A stretch of DNA of 64,000 nucleotides from Corynespora cassiicola. Taxonomy: Eukaryota; Ascomycota; Dothideomycetes; Pleosporales; Corynesporascaceae. Position 1 is the first letter of the stretch. The number at the start of each line of letters is the position of its first letter. The position numbers and the translations under genes are program-made. The stretch lies in assembly GCA_022059125.1 (NCBI GenBank), contig JAEUWY010000001.1, forward strand, positions 4,092,001 through 4,156,000, read 5' to 3'. Shown piece after piece: positions 48,261 through 61,893 of the stretch. Under the pieces are notes generated by a model. The model had not been told where the DNA came from. It was given only the letters and a program-made list of their open reading frames with translations, and searched no databases.

Positions 48261-50739
48261 AAATATAAGCGCTAGCGCGATTAATAATTTCTAAAAATAA
48301 AAAAATATTTAAAACTAATAAATAAAAAAAAGTAAATAAACTACGTTACGCTATAAAGCCCTATTATAGCTTATAATAAATTAATATATTTAGAAAAAAG
48401 CTAAATAACTTTAAAGTAAGCTAGTATCCGGAGATTTAGCTGAAAAAAAAAATATAGCTACTTTTATTTTATATTTTTTTCTAAAAAAAATATTAGGTTT
48501 TTTATATAAAAAAGTGTTTAATAGCGCTATAATTCTAAAAAAACACAGAATTAAAAACTATATAAAGAGGTTGAAAAGACTTATAGGGATGTTACTAGCC
48601 TATTATAGCTTAAAATAATTTATAAAAAACTAAAAAATATTATAAAGAGGTATAGAGGAAAATATTAGAGTAAAAAAACTTATATTAAAAAAAACTATTT
48701 AAAAATAAGGTAGAAGGCTACTAAAGATTTCGGGTATTACCTATATACTCTAAAAAAAACTATAAAACTAAAAAAGAAGCTAAAAAAGACTAATCTAGAC
48801 TTTTCTACGCTATAATACTCTATAAAAGTCTATACTAATTTATATTATTATATATTAACTAGATATAAGCCGCAGTAAGAGGCTCGATCTATTTCTAAAA
48901 CTTTTTAATTTTTTTTATAAAAATATTTTTTTTATTTTTTAGAGTACGCGCACGTTCAGCTTTAAAAATAATAATTTAAACTTTTAACTTTTTTTTTTTT
49001 AAGTAGTTAAAGCAGTTAAATTAGAAGCAGCTTTACTACTACAACTCTAAAAAAAAACGTTAGTATAAACTATTATAATATATAATAAGTTATTTTACTT
49101 TCTTTTTAAGCGTATTACTATTTTTTTAATTAGTTTTAACTTAGACAGATATAAAAGCTTTAAAAATATATTTTTTAGTTTTTATTTTAGTAGTAACGTT
49201 TTTAAAGTTTTGCTTACGTCTACTAAAACGCATTTTAAACTACAGAGTATTATTAGTAGAAAATATATTATTATATAGTATTAAATAAATATTATAAAGA
49301 ACAAACTTTTTATAAAATATTAGAATAGCCTAAAATGCTTTAAAATAAAAATTTTTAGAAAAATTATTATAAAAAATATTTAAAAAACGCTTTACAGATA
49401 CAGATTAATTTAAACTACTAAATTTCTATCTCTGTAGTATTAAAGTAGATTTTTTTATAATAAGTTTTTTAAGTAACAGCTTTAGCGTTATTAAAAACTG
49501 CAGTAATTTAAACTATATAGTAACTATAGCAGATTTTAAGCAGAAAATTATAAATTATATTATATTTATTATAAAAGGCTTTAGGTATTTAAAAATAGGT
49601 TAGAAAGCTCTATAATAGCTAAAAATAGTCTAAAATAGCTATAAAAAAAACAGAAACTCACTGTATAACACTTTTAGTTATTAATAAAGTATTTAAAATA
49701 CTGCTTAAACAGCAATATCTTACTTTTCTCTATTTTAACTAACTATTTTTTATAAAAGTTCTAAATAGACTTATTAGAAACAGAATATAAATAACTAACC
49801 TGCCTAAAAAATTAATACTTTTTTTTACTAAAAAAAAAAATATAACAGATATAAACGTAATAGATAAATCTGCTATTATTTAAAATATTATTTCTAATTT
49901 TAGTAGAGTTTATAATAGATAATAATAAAGTAAAATAAGTTATTAAAAAGTAAAAAAGTCTAAAATAGTTTAATTATTACGTATACGGTTTCTAAACTAG
50001 TTAGTTAGAACTATAATATAATAAAATAGAATATTATAGAATATTATAGAGTATTATAAACTGTAATACTTTATAATATTTTATAATAAAAAATATAATA
50101 AAGTGCGGTACTCTATAATACTCTAAAATAAAAAGTATAAGAAAATTTTAAAAAACTTACTGAATTAAAAATAAAAAGTAAAAAAAAAAAACTAAGAGCT
50201 AGAAAGTGTTAGAAAAACTTTTTATATATTTCTAGAAAGTATTTTTTTTTTTGTTAGAACTTCTTTACCGCAACTTTTCTTAATATTTTATTTTTTTACT
50301 TTTATTTTTTTTACTAAAGTAAAATAATTTTAATTTAATTTTAAAAGAGTAAAACTAGTTATAATTATACCTACTATAGTTTATAGTAGCCTACTAAAAA
50401 ATAGAGTATTAAATTTTAATTTTTATAGTAGATAGAAAAAACTGCTGTAAACTATAGCAAACTTTAATAAATTAAATTAATAAGTTTTAACTACTAGATT
50501 AAATAACTAAAGTTATTATATTTTATTATAAACAGTAATAAAACAGAATATCTAAACTAAATATAATTTTTAAACTATAAAGTTGCTATATTCTATTATA
50601 AACTGCTAAAAATCTAAAAGTACAAACTATACTTTTTAAATAGAGATTAGAGTATAGAATAGATGCCTATAATTACTATTTTTTTTATTTATAGGTATAA
50701 CAGTATACAAAGTTGTACACTATTAAAAAAAAAAAGTAA

Positions 50740-50846
50740 TATAAAACTATATTTTATTATAATCTATTATAGCTTATAATAAAGTATTTTAAATTAGCTT
50801 AATTATAAGTGCGATAGTATATATTTTTAAGTTGCTGTAAGCTGTC
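50740..50846 (+). repeat. 3' LTR of D, first half
   Basis: 107 bp; it continues at 57614-57725 after A3 and one copy of its CTGTC duplication. Confidence 0.88.
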
Positions 50847-51290
50847 TGTTAAAACTGTACTATAAACTATAAATAAAACTAGAAAGTAAGTAGCTGCTTA
50901 GATTAATTTTTAAAAATAAGTACTAGTAGAGTTACGTAAGTAGAATAATATATAATATACTATATAGGTCTCTGTATTAGTAATAAAGTATAATAAATTA
51001 ATAGTTAATTCTAAATAATAAATTTGCTAATAAAGTAAATATAATTATAAAGTATAATTATGCGAACTATATACTTAGTAGTAACCGCGCTTACCTATAC
51101 CTATTATAAATACTTACTATTAGTACTTATAAGCGCTTACTTTACTAAAACGTAAACTCTAAATTATATATATTTTTTTAGTTATATAATATAGTACAGC
51201 AGTTTCTTTTTAAACGCGTAATTATATATATAATTAGAGCCGCGTTTTTAATATTACCTGCCTAAATTCTTCTAAAACTATATTATAATA
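50847..51290 (-). repeat. A3 LTR (3' on element strand)
   Basis: 444 bp, TGTTAAAACTG at the left edge as the inverse of CAG..TTAACA. Matches 57166-57608. Confidence 0.9.
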
Positions 51291-54200
51291 CTATTTTTTT
51301 TTTTTTAGAATTTATTTTTAAATTATATAACTAATTAGTAGTTTTGCTTATAAACGCCGTTACCCCGCATTTTATAAATATAACTAGTATATTATATTTT
51401 CTAATTTTTAAGCACGTTATATCTATTTTACGTCTGAAATTCGTCGCGTAAATATTATTTCTTTTTTTTTTATAATAAGTATTTTACTTTTAGTTAAAAT
51501 TACTTTATTATATCTAATTTTTATTTAAAATATATTAAGTATACTAAACTTAGTCGCTTCTGCGTAAGTTTATTATAAAAATTACTTAACTATACTCGCG
51601 ATAAATATTAAAAAAATAAAAATAAAAATAAAAAATTATTAGCGCAGATAATATTTTAGTTAATATAAAATAAAAAAATATTAAAATAGACTGAAGAGCG
51701 TGCGAAGAAAAAAGCGCTCTATCTAATATTAAAAATAAAAAAAAAATAGTAAGTTAAACGCCGCTTAATCTATAGACTATTCTACTACTAATACTTTAGT
51801 TAAGTTTTTACTTATAATATAGTTTATAATAAACTTTATTAATTCCGCTATTACTTTTTTTAATAATAGTTTAATAGTATTAAGCAATTTCTAAGGTTAG
51901 TTTTTAGTTTTTATATATTCTTAGACTTAAAGTAACTTTTCTATTTAACTAGATATTCTTATCTTCTAGATAATTATTAATATACTTTTACTTTTTTAAC
52001 TTTAAATTTAATATTTTTCTCTGTTTTATAGTAGAAGTATTTTTAAACTAGTATTTTAGTATTAGCAGATTCTAATAGTAACACGTAGAATACTAAATAT
52101 ATTTTAGTATTAGTAGAAAGTTAAAGTTTATAGTTAACTAGTTTTTTTTGTTTTAGAATTAAAAATAGTCCGATCTTAACGTAATTTAATTTTTTACTTA
52201 GTTATATTATTTAAAAAATTTTTATAAAAAGATATACTTTATTCTCTCTCTTTAGCTAAAGTGCCGTTTTTTATTTTTAGTTAATATAAAAAATAGTCTT
52301 ACGTTGTGCTGTTTTAATATTTTTTTATAATTATTTATAAAGTTTTTATAATTCTTTTAGTTTATTTATTACTTAACTTATAACTAGCTTAATTTATTTT
52401 TTCTTAATTTTTAGTAATAGAAGATTTAAATATATTCTGTGTAATACGTAATAAAAAAATTATTTTATTATTATTAATTCTCTGTTATTAAATGCGAGTT
52501 ATACTATAAATAGTAGTAATATCTAATTATTCTGTTTTTAGTTGCTATATATCTGTAGGTATATTTTTATAGTCTAGTTTATTTTCTCTATTTAACTGTC
52601 TGTCTGTAAATAGTATACCGTTAATAATTTTTTTTTAATTTTAATAGCTAATATTAGTATTATTTAGTAGTTTAATATAAAAAGTTTATCTCTGTCGCTA
52701 ATAATTAATTAAAGTAATTTATAATACTTAACTACGCGATCTAAAATAACCTATACTAGTTCTAGCGTAGTATAATTATTTTTAAATAGAATTATTTTTA
52801 TATATTTTATAAATCTGTTTATAACTACTAAAATAGTATTATAAAGTACTTTAAAAACTAGATTATAAAACGTTAGTAGTTTAGTAATAAAGTCTATAGT
52901 AATATCTGTTTAGAGTTTATTTAGTATTTCTATAGCTTATAGTTTTTTATATTAAGTATGTATACTGTGCTTATTTTTCTAACATATTATATATTTTTTA
53001 ATAAACTTTATTACTTTATTTTTTAATCCAGAGATGTTGTACGTTTATTATATTAGTTTAATTATTTATTTAATATTTAGATATCTGTGCAACAGATCTT
53101 TGTAATACTACTAAATAATAGTTTAGTAAAGTTTTTTTAGTACTTATTAATATACTATTATAATAAAATTAATGTTATATACTGGCTTTAAAGTGCTGTT
53201 TAACGCTTACTTAAAAATAGCAGCTTTATTTATTAACTTAGTTTCTATAATATCTGTTTTTTAACTTAAAGTATTTACTTTTCTATTTTTTTTACTTAGT
53301 ATATAGATAATTTTAAATTTATACTGTTTTAGTTTTTTACTCTATCTAGTATATCGTTAATCTAATAGTTTAGTTATTATAAATATTATTAGATTTTTAT
53401 AGTTTAAGTATACTGTAAGTTCTAAACAACTTTCTGTATAAATTCTCTAATACTTAAAAAAGTCTATAATAGTAAGTAATTTTTTATTATAAATATTATA
53501 GTTTTTTTAGCTCTGCTAAACTTTCTTAAATAGTAAATAATTAAATACTATTTACTTTTTTTTTCTTAACTAATATATATTTTTATTACTAAGTTTAATG
53601 CGTCTGTTTCTATGCGTAAAAGTTTTCTACTAATAAAAAATATAAAAATTAGTAGTAATATGCTTACTTCTTTAAGTATTTTAAAAACTTATTATTAGTC
53701 TATATTCTACTTAAATAGTATATTTTTTTTTATTAATTTAGTAAGTAGTAGTACCTTTTTTAAGTAGTAATTAATAAACTGCCTATTAAAGTTACAGAAT
53801 TCTAAAAAAAATTATATATTTTTAACGTTTTTTAGCGTTAGCCAGTTCTTAACTACTTTAATTTTTTTTAAACTAATTTTAATTTTATATTTTTCTATAA
53901 TATATTCTAAAAATTTAACTTTTTTTTTATAAAATTTATATTTTTCTGGTTTAAGTCGTAGCTCTGCTTTTTTTAAATATTTTAATACTATTTATACGTA
54001 CTAAACATGTTTCTTAAAGTTTTTAAAAAAAACTAAAATATTATCTAAGTATATAATAATAAATATATCTAAATATACTTTTAATATATTATTAATAAGT
54101 ATTTAATATATCGCAGGTGCGTTAGTAAAACTAAATAGTATTATAAAATATTTATAGTATCTATACCGCGTCTGGAATACTGTTTTCTATTTTTTATTTT

Positions 54201-57165
54201 TTTTTATATATATTAAATTATACGCGCTTTAGAGATCTAAAACTATAAATATTTATATTTTAAATAGCTTATTTCTAAGTTTTTAAATATTTAGTAGTAG
54301 ATATCTGTTTTTAATTATAATATTATTAAGTTTTCTAAAATCTATATATAATTATAGAAATCTATTTTTTTAAAAAATAAAAATAATTAAATATTCTGCC
54401 TCTAATATTAATTCGCGTATAAATTTTTTTTTAAAATTTTTATTAAAATATACTTATAATAATATAAGTTTTTTTTTTATTAAACTGTAAATAGACTTAA
54501 AAGTTAGATACTTTTTTTTCTAAAAAGCTATTTTACAGTTCTAGAGCTAATACTTAAATAACGCTTTATTATTTACTTTTTTTTAAAAAAATAGTTTTTA
54601 TTTACTATATTTTTTAGAAATTTTAGAAGTTACGCAAGTTATCTTTAAAACTTTTACTTTTTTATTTAGTAGTTTTTTATTAGATTTAGTAAAGTTAACT
54701 TTTTTTTTTAAAAACATTTTATTTAATTTTTTACTATCTATATTATTTAGCGTAATTTTATTTACTATTAAACGCTGCTAATACGTAAATACTAATATAA
54801 TAGCGTAATTATATTCTATAAATAAAAGCTTCTTTCTTATTTAGTTAATATATAAGTTATACTTTCTAAACTATAGAAGTTTTAAAATAACGTCGTAGAT
54901 AGCCGTACCTATAATATTAAAAAAAAATTTTTTTTAGTGTTTCTAGATATCTATAATAGTTATAGCTTTTTAATTTATTAATACTTTTTTTAGTATTTTT
55001 TTTCTAGTTGCTGTGTAGAAGAAATAGAGTTACTTATAAGTATAAATTTTTACTTTACTACGCTTTACAGCCTACTGTAAAAAATAGTTACACTAAGCCT
55101 TTATATCTAATAATACTTTTATTTAGTATTTATTAAGCTTAATAGATAGTTTAACTAAGTTCTCTAAGTTAGTAGCGTATAATACTTTAAATTAATTCTA
55201 AGCACTAGATACTGTTCTAAAAAAAAACTTATTACTAAATTTATATAAATATTTTTTATTTTAGTAACGTTTATAATTTTTATATAAGTATATTTACTAA
55301 AGATTTTACGTATATTTTTTATTAACTAGTATATTTATTACAAGTTTTTTATTTTTATTTATTCTAAAAAAGTATTACGTTTATTATTTATTTTATAAGT
55401 AAGCGTTATATATATGTGTTTTGCAGTTAAACTACTGTTACGTATATTTATATAGTTTTTTTAAAAACTATTCTACTGCTGCTTTATTTAAGTAATAAAT
55501 CTAATATTAGTTTTTTTTACAGAGCGTCTATAAGTAGCTTATATATTTTAAATTTTTTAGGTTTAAGTAGTATTACAGTTTTTATATGTTTTAGCTTTAT
55601 AAAAAGCTTAAAACTGTATTTAGTTTACTGTTAAAATCTAGTAGAACTTCTAATCTAATTTCTAAATCTAGTTAATTAACTTATTTTTATATTTTAAAAC
55701 TATATTATTATCAGCATTCCTCTAGGTTTTAATTTTTTTTATTTAAGTTATAGTACTTTTTTAACTGTTTACGCGTTATAAATAATTTTTTCTATTATAT
55801 AAATATTTTTATTAAATTTTTTCTGTATTTTTTAAAAGCTTTAGCTAGTTTTTATATTTTTTTAAAGTTTTAGTTAACTCTAAATTATACAAGTTTAGAT
55901 AGTATACTGCTATTACTATTTTTTTTAAACTTATAACTAGTATTATTTAGATAGTTTTTATAATTATATACTTCGCGAAAAGCTTTTTCTTTTTTAAAGC
56001 TAAATTTTTTAAATTTAACTTTTTTAAAAATACTTTTAGACTCCGTCTAAGTGCCTTTATTTTAATACTAAATATAATTAAAAAAATTTTCTATTTTTTT
56101 ATTTCGCAGTAGTTCGCTATTACAGATAAATTCTGTTTTATAAAATTTATTTATAATAACTTTTTATTTATTGTCTACGTCAGATTTGTTATTTAAAGTA
56201 GTTTATAATATACTTAGCTATTAAATAACTTTATTTTTTAATTAATAGTTTTTTATAATATAGTCTGTTTTTCCACACGCGTAGCAAGTTATAACCTTAC
56301 TTTTAAACTTATTATTTTTTTTATTACTTTTTTTTTCTGCTTTCTAAATATTACTAAAAACTATTAGTTTATTACTATAAGTATTATAAGTAAAATATGT
56401 TATTTTATGTTTAACTCGTTTACTAGTATTAGCGTTATAATATTTTTTACTATAGCTTAGTTTAGTATATTATTTATATTTTAAATTTTAGTTTTAGCGT
56501 AACTCTATTCGCAGTTTATACAGTTTCTAATTAATATTAATAAATTTATTTATAAGTTATTTAAGCGTGTTAAGCTAAGCTTTAAAACATATAAATTTTT
56601 TTTTAATATTAGATTTAAGTCTTTAACAGTATATTATTATAAGTACTTTATTATTCTATTTAGTAAGAATTAATAGTTACTAAAATTTATTAGCGTAGTT
56701 AGCAGCTAAAGCCCGTTATTTAAAATATTAAATAGCTTATTTAGTAATTATATCTTTATTAAAAACTCCGAAAACTTATTTAATTTTTTTTTTAAATTTA
56801 TTAAAGTTTTTTATTTATTTATTAACGTTGTTGTTAGCTTCGCTGTTTTTATACTTAATAAAAACTAGTTTAATCTATTAAAGTACTTTACTTTTTATAT
56901 ACGTAGCTGCGAATATAACGCGTTTTTTTTATTTAACGTTTTTATTTTAAAAGTTAAAAAATAAGTTAAGCTGTAAGAGCTAGTCTTTAAACTTATTTTA
57001 TTCTTTATAGTAAAAGTTAAATATTATTACTTTAATAGAATTATTATCTGCTGTATTAGGTTATATAATTATACTAGTAGTAGTTTTAGTACTAATAGTA
57101 CTACTAGTTAGAATTAAAAGTACGCGTAATTCTAAAGTAGTACTTATTTTAAAAAGTATTTATAA

Positions 57166-57608
57166 TATTAAAATTATACTATAGACTATAAGCGAAACTA
57201 GAAAGTAAGTAGCTGCTTAGATTAATTTTTAGAAATAAATACTAGTAAGATTACGTAAGTAGAATAATATATAATATACTATACAGATCTCTGTATTAGT
57301 AATAGAGTATAATAAATTAATAGTTAATTCTAAATAATAAATTTACTAATAAAGTAAATATAATTATAAAATATAATTATATAAATTATATACTTAGTAG
57401 TAACCGCACTTACCTATATCTATTATAAATACTTACTATTAGTGCTTATAAGCGCTTATTTTACTAAAACATAAACTTTAAATTATATATTTTTTTTAGT
57501 TATATAATATAGTACAGCAGTTTCTTCTTAGGCGCGTAATTATATATATAATTAGAGCCGCGCCTTTAATATTGCCTGCCCGAATCCTTCTAAAACTGTA
57601 TTATAATA
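57166..57608 (-). repeat. A3 LTR (5' on element strand)
   Basis: 443 bp; the right edge CTGTATTATAATA is the inverse of the A2-type LTR start. Confidence 0.9.
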
Positions 57609-57769
57609 CTGTCTTAGCAGTAATTCGTCTCTTTTTTCTACATAATAATATATAATTTAATTCTCTTTATCTGTCTATCTGTATTATTATAATTTTTATA
57701 CTCTACTTCAGATTCGTGCCTAACAAGTAGTTATATAATTTAAAAATAAAATACTAAAAAAAAAAATAT

Positions 57770-58206
57770 TATTATAAGTACTTAGTTAAGCGCTGTATAG
57801 TATTAGGCTAAACTAACTAAACAATAAAAATACAGAGTTTTAAAGATAATATATAATATATTACGTAACAGCTTAATAGTAAGTAAAAGTATATAAAATA
57901 CTTAGTAGTAAGCGCTTAAAAATAAACACGCTTAGTAATAAATATATAAAGCGTTTAGTAATAAGTATTTAAGTATATATATATAGTTCGCATAATTATA
58001 CTCTATAATTATATTTACTTTATTAGTAAATCTATTATTTAGAATTAACTATTAATTTATTATGCTTTATTACTAATACAGAAATCTATATAATATATTA
58101 TATATTATTTTACTTACGTAACTCTACTAGTATTTATTTTTAAAAATTAACTTAAGCAGCTACTTGCTTTTTAGCTTTACTTATAACTTATAGTATAGTT
58201 TTAATA
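57770..58206 (+). repeat. 3' LTR of A4, third U3 type
   Basis: 437 bp beginning TATTATAAGTACTTAG. From about 57972 on it aligns with the other family A LTRs. The upstream ~200 bp are unrelated to either the A1 or the A2/A3 type and hold several AAGCGYTTA-like words. It is followed directly by a truncated E element. Confidence 0.85.
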
Positions 58207-58900
58207 CTAAAAAGCTATTTTATAGAAATAAAAAAACTTATAATATTTTTTAAAAAAAAAATTTTTATATTTTACTAAGTTTTTTACTTTAAATATATAC
58301 TTTAACTATAGTAGCGTAAGTATTTTAAATATATTTTTTTATATATATTTTACGCGTATACTTTAGAGGTTTTTTTAATAACTAGTTTTATTATACTTAA
58401 AATAGTATTTTTTTAATATTTTTAAATTATATAATTTTAGTTTTTAATATGTATAAGCTTTACAGCTTTTAAAACTTATTATATTATTTTTTTATAGTTT
58501 AAATATATTTATTAAACGTTGTAGAAGCGCTTATTATAAATATTAATTACTTATTATTAATAAAAAAAATATAAATATTATCTGTTTTTTATAGTTATTA
58601 AAAAAACTATTATATTTTTTTTAAAAGTATTTTTTAACTACCAGCACGCATTTTAAAAACTATTTTTAAATTATTATATTAAAAAAAATTATTATATAAA
58701 AAATTTAGCTTTAAATAATAGTATTTACTTTATATTAAAATTAATAACAGAAAAATAGCTTAAATAATATATTAATAGTAGTTTTAAAAATAATATTTAT
58801 TATATTTAAAGCGTGCGTTTAGCGCAGATTTTATACAGCTTACTTATTTAGTACGCTAATATAAATATAAAATAGCTAAAATCCTGTAATATTTATTATA
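58207..58900 (-). mobile_element. Element E2, 5' end fragment, minus
   Basis: Inverse of the first ~690 bp of E1. The LTR is at 58695-58900 (206 bp) and the adjoining internal sequence at 58207-58694. It is cut at 58207 by the A4 3' LTR, so A4 probably inserted into E2. The right flank TATAG (58901-58905) would be its duplication, because it falls inside repeat family C. Confidence 0.82.
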
Positions 58901-60296
58901 TATAGTCATATAAATATTATAGTAGAGTTATATATAGTATAGTTATATATAATATAGCTTATAATTATAGTAAAAGCTTAAAAAAAAATTAATTAATTAA
59001 GTAAAAAAACTGTTAACGTTAAAAGCTATTTTTTATAAATATTATTTTTTATAAATATTATTTTTTATAAATATTATTTTTTATAAATATTATTTTTTAT
59101 AAATATTATTTTTTATAAATATTATTTTTTATAAACGTTGCTTTCTACAAATATTATTTTTTATAAATATTATTTTTTATAAACGTTGCTTTCTACAAAT
59201 ATTATTTTTTATAAATATTATTTTCTATAAATACTATTACGTACTTAGACGTTTTTTTCTATTTTAAAAAAGTATTTAGCTAAGAAACAGAAAAATATTA
59301 TCTACTATATAAAATATATATTTAAATATAATAATAAACGTGTAGAAATAGTTAGTATACGTAATTTTATGTTTACTAAAAATTTTTTTTAAAATTTTAT
59401 ATATAAAATTTTATAAAATTATTATAATAAAAAAATACACGCAGTAATAATAGTTATAATAATAATATTAGTAATATTTACAGCTTAGAAAACTATAAAA
59501 GTAAAATCTATATTACTATACTAATTAGTTTATTATAGCTACTAATTTTAAGAATTTATGGTTAACTGTAAACTAGCTTATAAACTAGTTTATAAACTAG
59601 TTTATAGTTTATAGTTTATAAACTAACTATAGTAATTAGCTATAATTTTAATATAAGTTTTAAAACTTACGCGTACAGATATAAAGTATAATAAAATTTT
59701 AAAAATAGATAATTTATATAGTTATTATAAGCGTAGCTAATAATACTCTTTTAAATAGTAATAGCTTTTTTTTATAATATTTATTTAAATAGATATTTAT
59801 AAAAGTTAAATTTTTATAGTAAGATATTAAAGTTTTTATTTAAAACTTCTACTTAAAACTTACAGTAACTTATTAAAAGTATTTTACTTTATATAACTAT
59901 ACTTTACGTTTAATATTTTAATAACTATAAATTATAACTTTTTTACGTTATTTTTAAATAAATTTTTAGAGCTTTAAAACTTTAAAGCTTTAAAATTTTA
60001 GAACTTAAAACTTTAAAACTTTAAAATAGTAATTTTTTTTTATTATTTTTATAACCTGCGATCTGTAATTTATAATTTATATAGTAATAGATTTATAAAC
60101 TAGTAGACTAGTAAGCTTATAAAATAGAAATTACTTACTTACTTATTAATAACTTAATTATTTTTTATTACTTTTAGTTACTGTTTTATTAAATATCTAA
60201 TCAGTATTATTTCTGTTTTTTTTATTAATTTGTATTTACTGTTTAGTTTTAGTTTAGTACAGCTAAAAGAAAAAAACTTCTGTAGCTCTTTTAATA
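58901..60296 (-). repeat. Repeat family C, copy 2, inverted
   Basis: Inverse of Y (58901-59334) and X (59335-60296). It ends with the mirror of AAAAGAGCTAC at 60282-60293. The Y part is cut by E2. It contains the largest array of the 16-bp minisatellite (59028-59236). Confidence 0.75.
59028..59236. repeat. 16-bp minisatellite, 13 copies
   Basis: Thirteen head-to-tail copies of ATTTTTTATAAATATT and variants. Two copies of a CG-containing variant (GTTGCTTTCTACAAA) recur at an interval, suggesting higher-order duplication. The homologous sites at 16469-16532 and 18623-18670 have four and three copies. Confidence 0.9.
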
Positions 60297-61729
60297 AATT
60301 TATAAATATAAATACTTAGAAAAGTTAAATTATAAATTAATAAATAAAAAAGCACTTTCTAATTAAAATTTAAATAAATAAAATTTAGTTAAAACTTTTT
60401 TTAAAATTTTTTTTTAGTTTTATTAGCATTTTTAATATAAATTTTAGAAAAAAAAATTATATCTATTAAATATATATATAATAATACTACTTTTAAATAA
60501 AATGCGTATTTTTAATTAAAAAATAAGTTTAAAATTAGATTATTTTTTTTAAAAAAAACTAAAAATTCTTAGTATATATTTCTTAGTATTTAAACTTTTT
60601 TTTATAAAAAATATAGAATTTTTTAAAATATAGTTCTAAGTAAAAAATTTAATTATAAAATTTTAAAAGTTATTTTTTTTAAAAATTCTTCTTATAATTA
60701 TTATAAGTTTTTTAGAATTTTATTTTTTAAATAACTAAACATAGCTTTATAGCTATAAGCTAAATATATTTATATATGTTTTTAAAGCAATATAAAATAT
60801 AAAAATTATTTTAAAATAGTACTTTAAGAATAGTTAAAATAAATATAATAAAGATTAAATATATACTAAAACTTAAAAACTTTAAATAAACTTATTTTTT
60901 TAGTATTAAAAATATTTTACTCTTTAGATATATTTTTATTTTATCTTTTTAGATATTTATATTAGTTTTTAAATTTTTCTTAATTTTTAAATATAAGTTT
61001 CTATAGATTCTATTAGAACTATTAAAAATATAAAAATTAAAATAATAACTATAATATATAATTATTTAGTTTAATTTCAAATTTTATTAAAAATTTTTTT
61101 TACTTTTTTGTATTTTAAAGCTTTAGTTTAGCTTTTTTAAAAAATAAAAATACTTTTTTTTTTAATAATAAACTATATATAATATCTAGTCTAATTTTTT
61201 TTATAAATACTATTATCTAATAAATTATAGTAATTAAAATATAAAAATTTAAGTATTAATAACTAATTTCTACTAAAAAGAAGTTTTTATTTATTTTTAT
61301 AATACTAGTATACAGTACATTTAGTAATAAAAATAAATAACTAAAATATATAATTAGTAATCTATAACTTACTAATATAATTAAACTTTTAAATTTTATT
61401 TTTTTTAAATTATTAATTTTTTAGAAAATAAAGTTATTTTTTTAAAAAAACTATAGCTATATACTATATACAGCTTTACTGTAAAAAAATAAAAAAATAA
61501 AAAATCTACGCTAGAAAAATAATAATAACGTTTTTAAATTTTTTTTTATTTAATACTTTTTTTAAAGCTAAAAAAATTATATAAGCTATAAAAAAATTGT
61601 TTTTAAAAAAAATCTGTAGAAACCTATAAAACTAAATTTTTACTTTTTTTCTAACTAGCCTAGTTAAAAAGTTATAATAGTTTAAAAAGTATAAAAAAAA
61701 AGTTTTTTTTTTTTAATATTATCTTTCTA
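60297..61729 (-). mobile_element. Element F, copy 2, minus
   Basis: Inverse of F1's body plus the left ~330 bp that F1 lacks. The outer end AATATTATCTTTCTA (61715-61729) is a RIP-mutated form of a CAGAGGGGTGATATT terminus, followed by TA. Its other end is truncated at 60297 against repeat family C. The coding content is undecipherable. Confidence 0.6.
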
Positions 61730-61893
61730 TATATAAAATAAATAAGCTGTATAAAACCTACGCTTTAAATATATTTTAAAAATAATAAATATTATTTTTA
61801 AACCTTCTATTAATATATATTATTTAAACTAGTTTTTTTGCTATTAATTTTAGTATAAAGTAAATACTATTACTTAAAGCTAGATTTTTTACA
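61730..61893 (+). repeat. Element E LTR fragment (E3)
   Basis: Last ~160 bp of an E-type LTR (AATAAGCTGTATAAAACCT .. GATTTTTTACA), cut on the left by F2 at a TA. Right of it the border repeat begins. Confidence 0.75.

Larger units (their letters stand above)
50847..57608 (-). mobile_element. Ty3/Gypsy chromovirus A3, full length, minus
   Basis: 6762 bp, inverted relative to A1 and A2. LTRs are 50847-51290 (444 bp) and 57166-57608 (443 bp), flanked by CTGTC (50842-50846 and 57609-57613). On the minus strand the RT active site YLDN lies at 54040-54051, and the chromodomain-like stretch is near 51894-51977. The LTR type equals that of A2. It lies in the 3' LTR of D and is the innermost element of the right-hand nest. 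Confidence 0.93.
43123..57725 (+). mobile_element. Ty3/Gypsy element D, interrupted by A3
   Basis: Flanked by AGTAG (43118-43122 and 57726-57730). The 5' LTR is 43123-43341 (219 bp). The 3' LTR is split by A3 into 50740-50846 and 57614-57725, which add up to exactly 219 bp. Without A3 the element is about 7.8 kb. It ends GTGCCTAACA at the 3' side, and the 5' LTR end has mutated to CTAATA. Pol is readable on the plus strand. Confidence 0.9.
32674..58206 (+). mobile_element. Ty3/Gypsy A4, 3' half in pieces
   Basis: Family A copy split by later insertions. Pieces are 32676-33050 (integrase, matching 14025-14400 of A1), 39525-40336 (integrase end and pol C-terminus), 42463-43122 (post-pol), 57731-57769, and the 3' LTR 57770-58206 (437 bp). 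It is interrupted in order by E1, a mariner copy and D. The 5' half, including gag, RT and 5' LTR, is absent from the window, in keeping with the deletion inferred at the mariner composite. The insert-free counterparts of the E1, mariner and D sites can be read in A1 or A2. Confidence 0.85.

Noticed and set aside
59028..59236. CRISPR-like array
   Set aside because: Units are directly abutting without spacers; it is a minisatellite in a eukaryotic genome.
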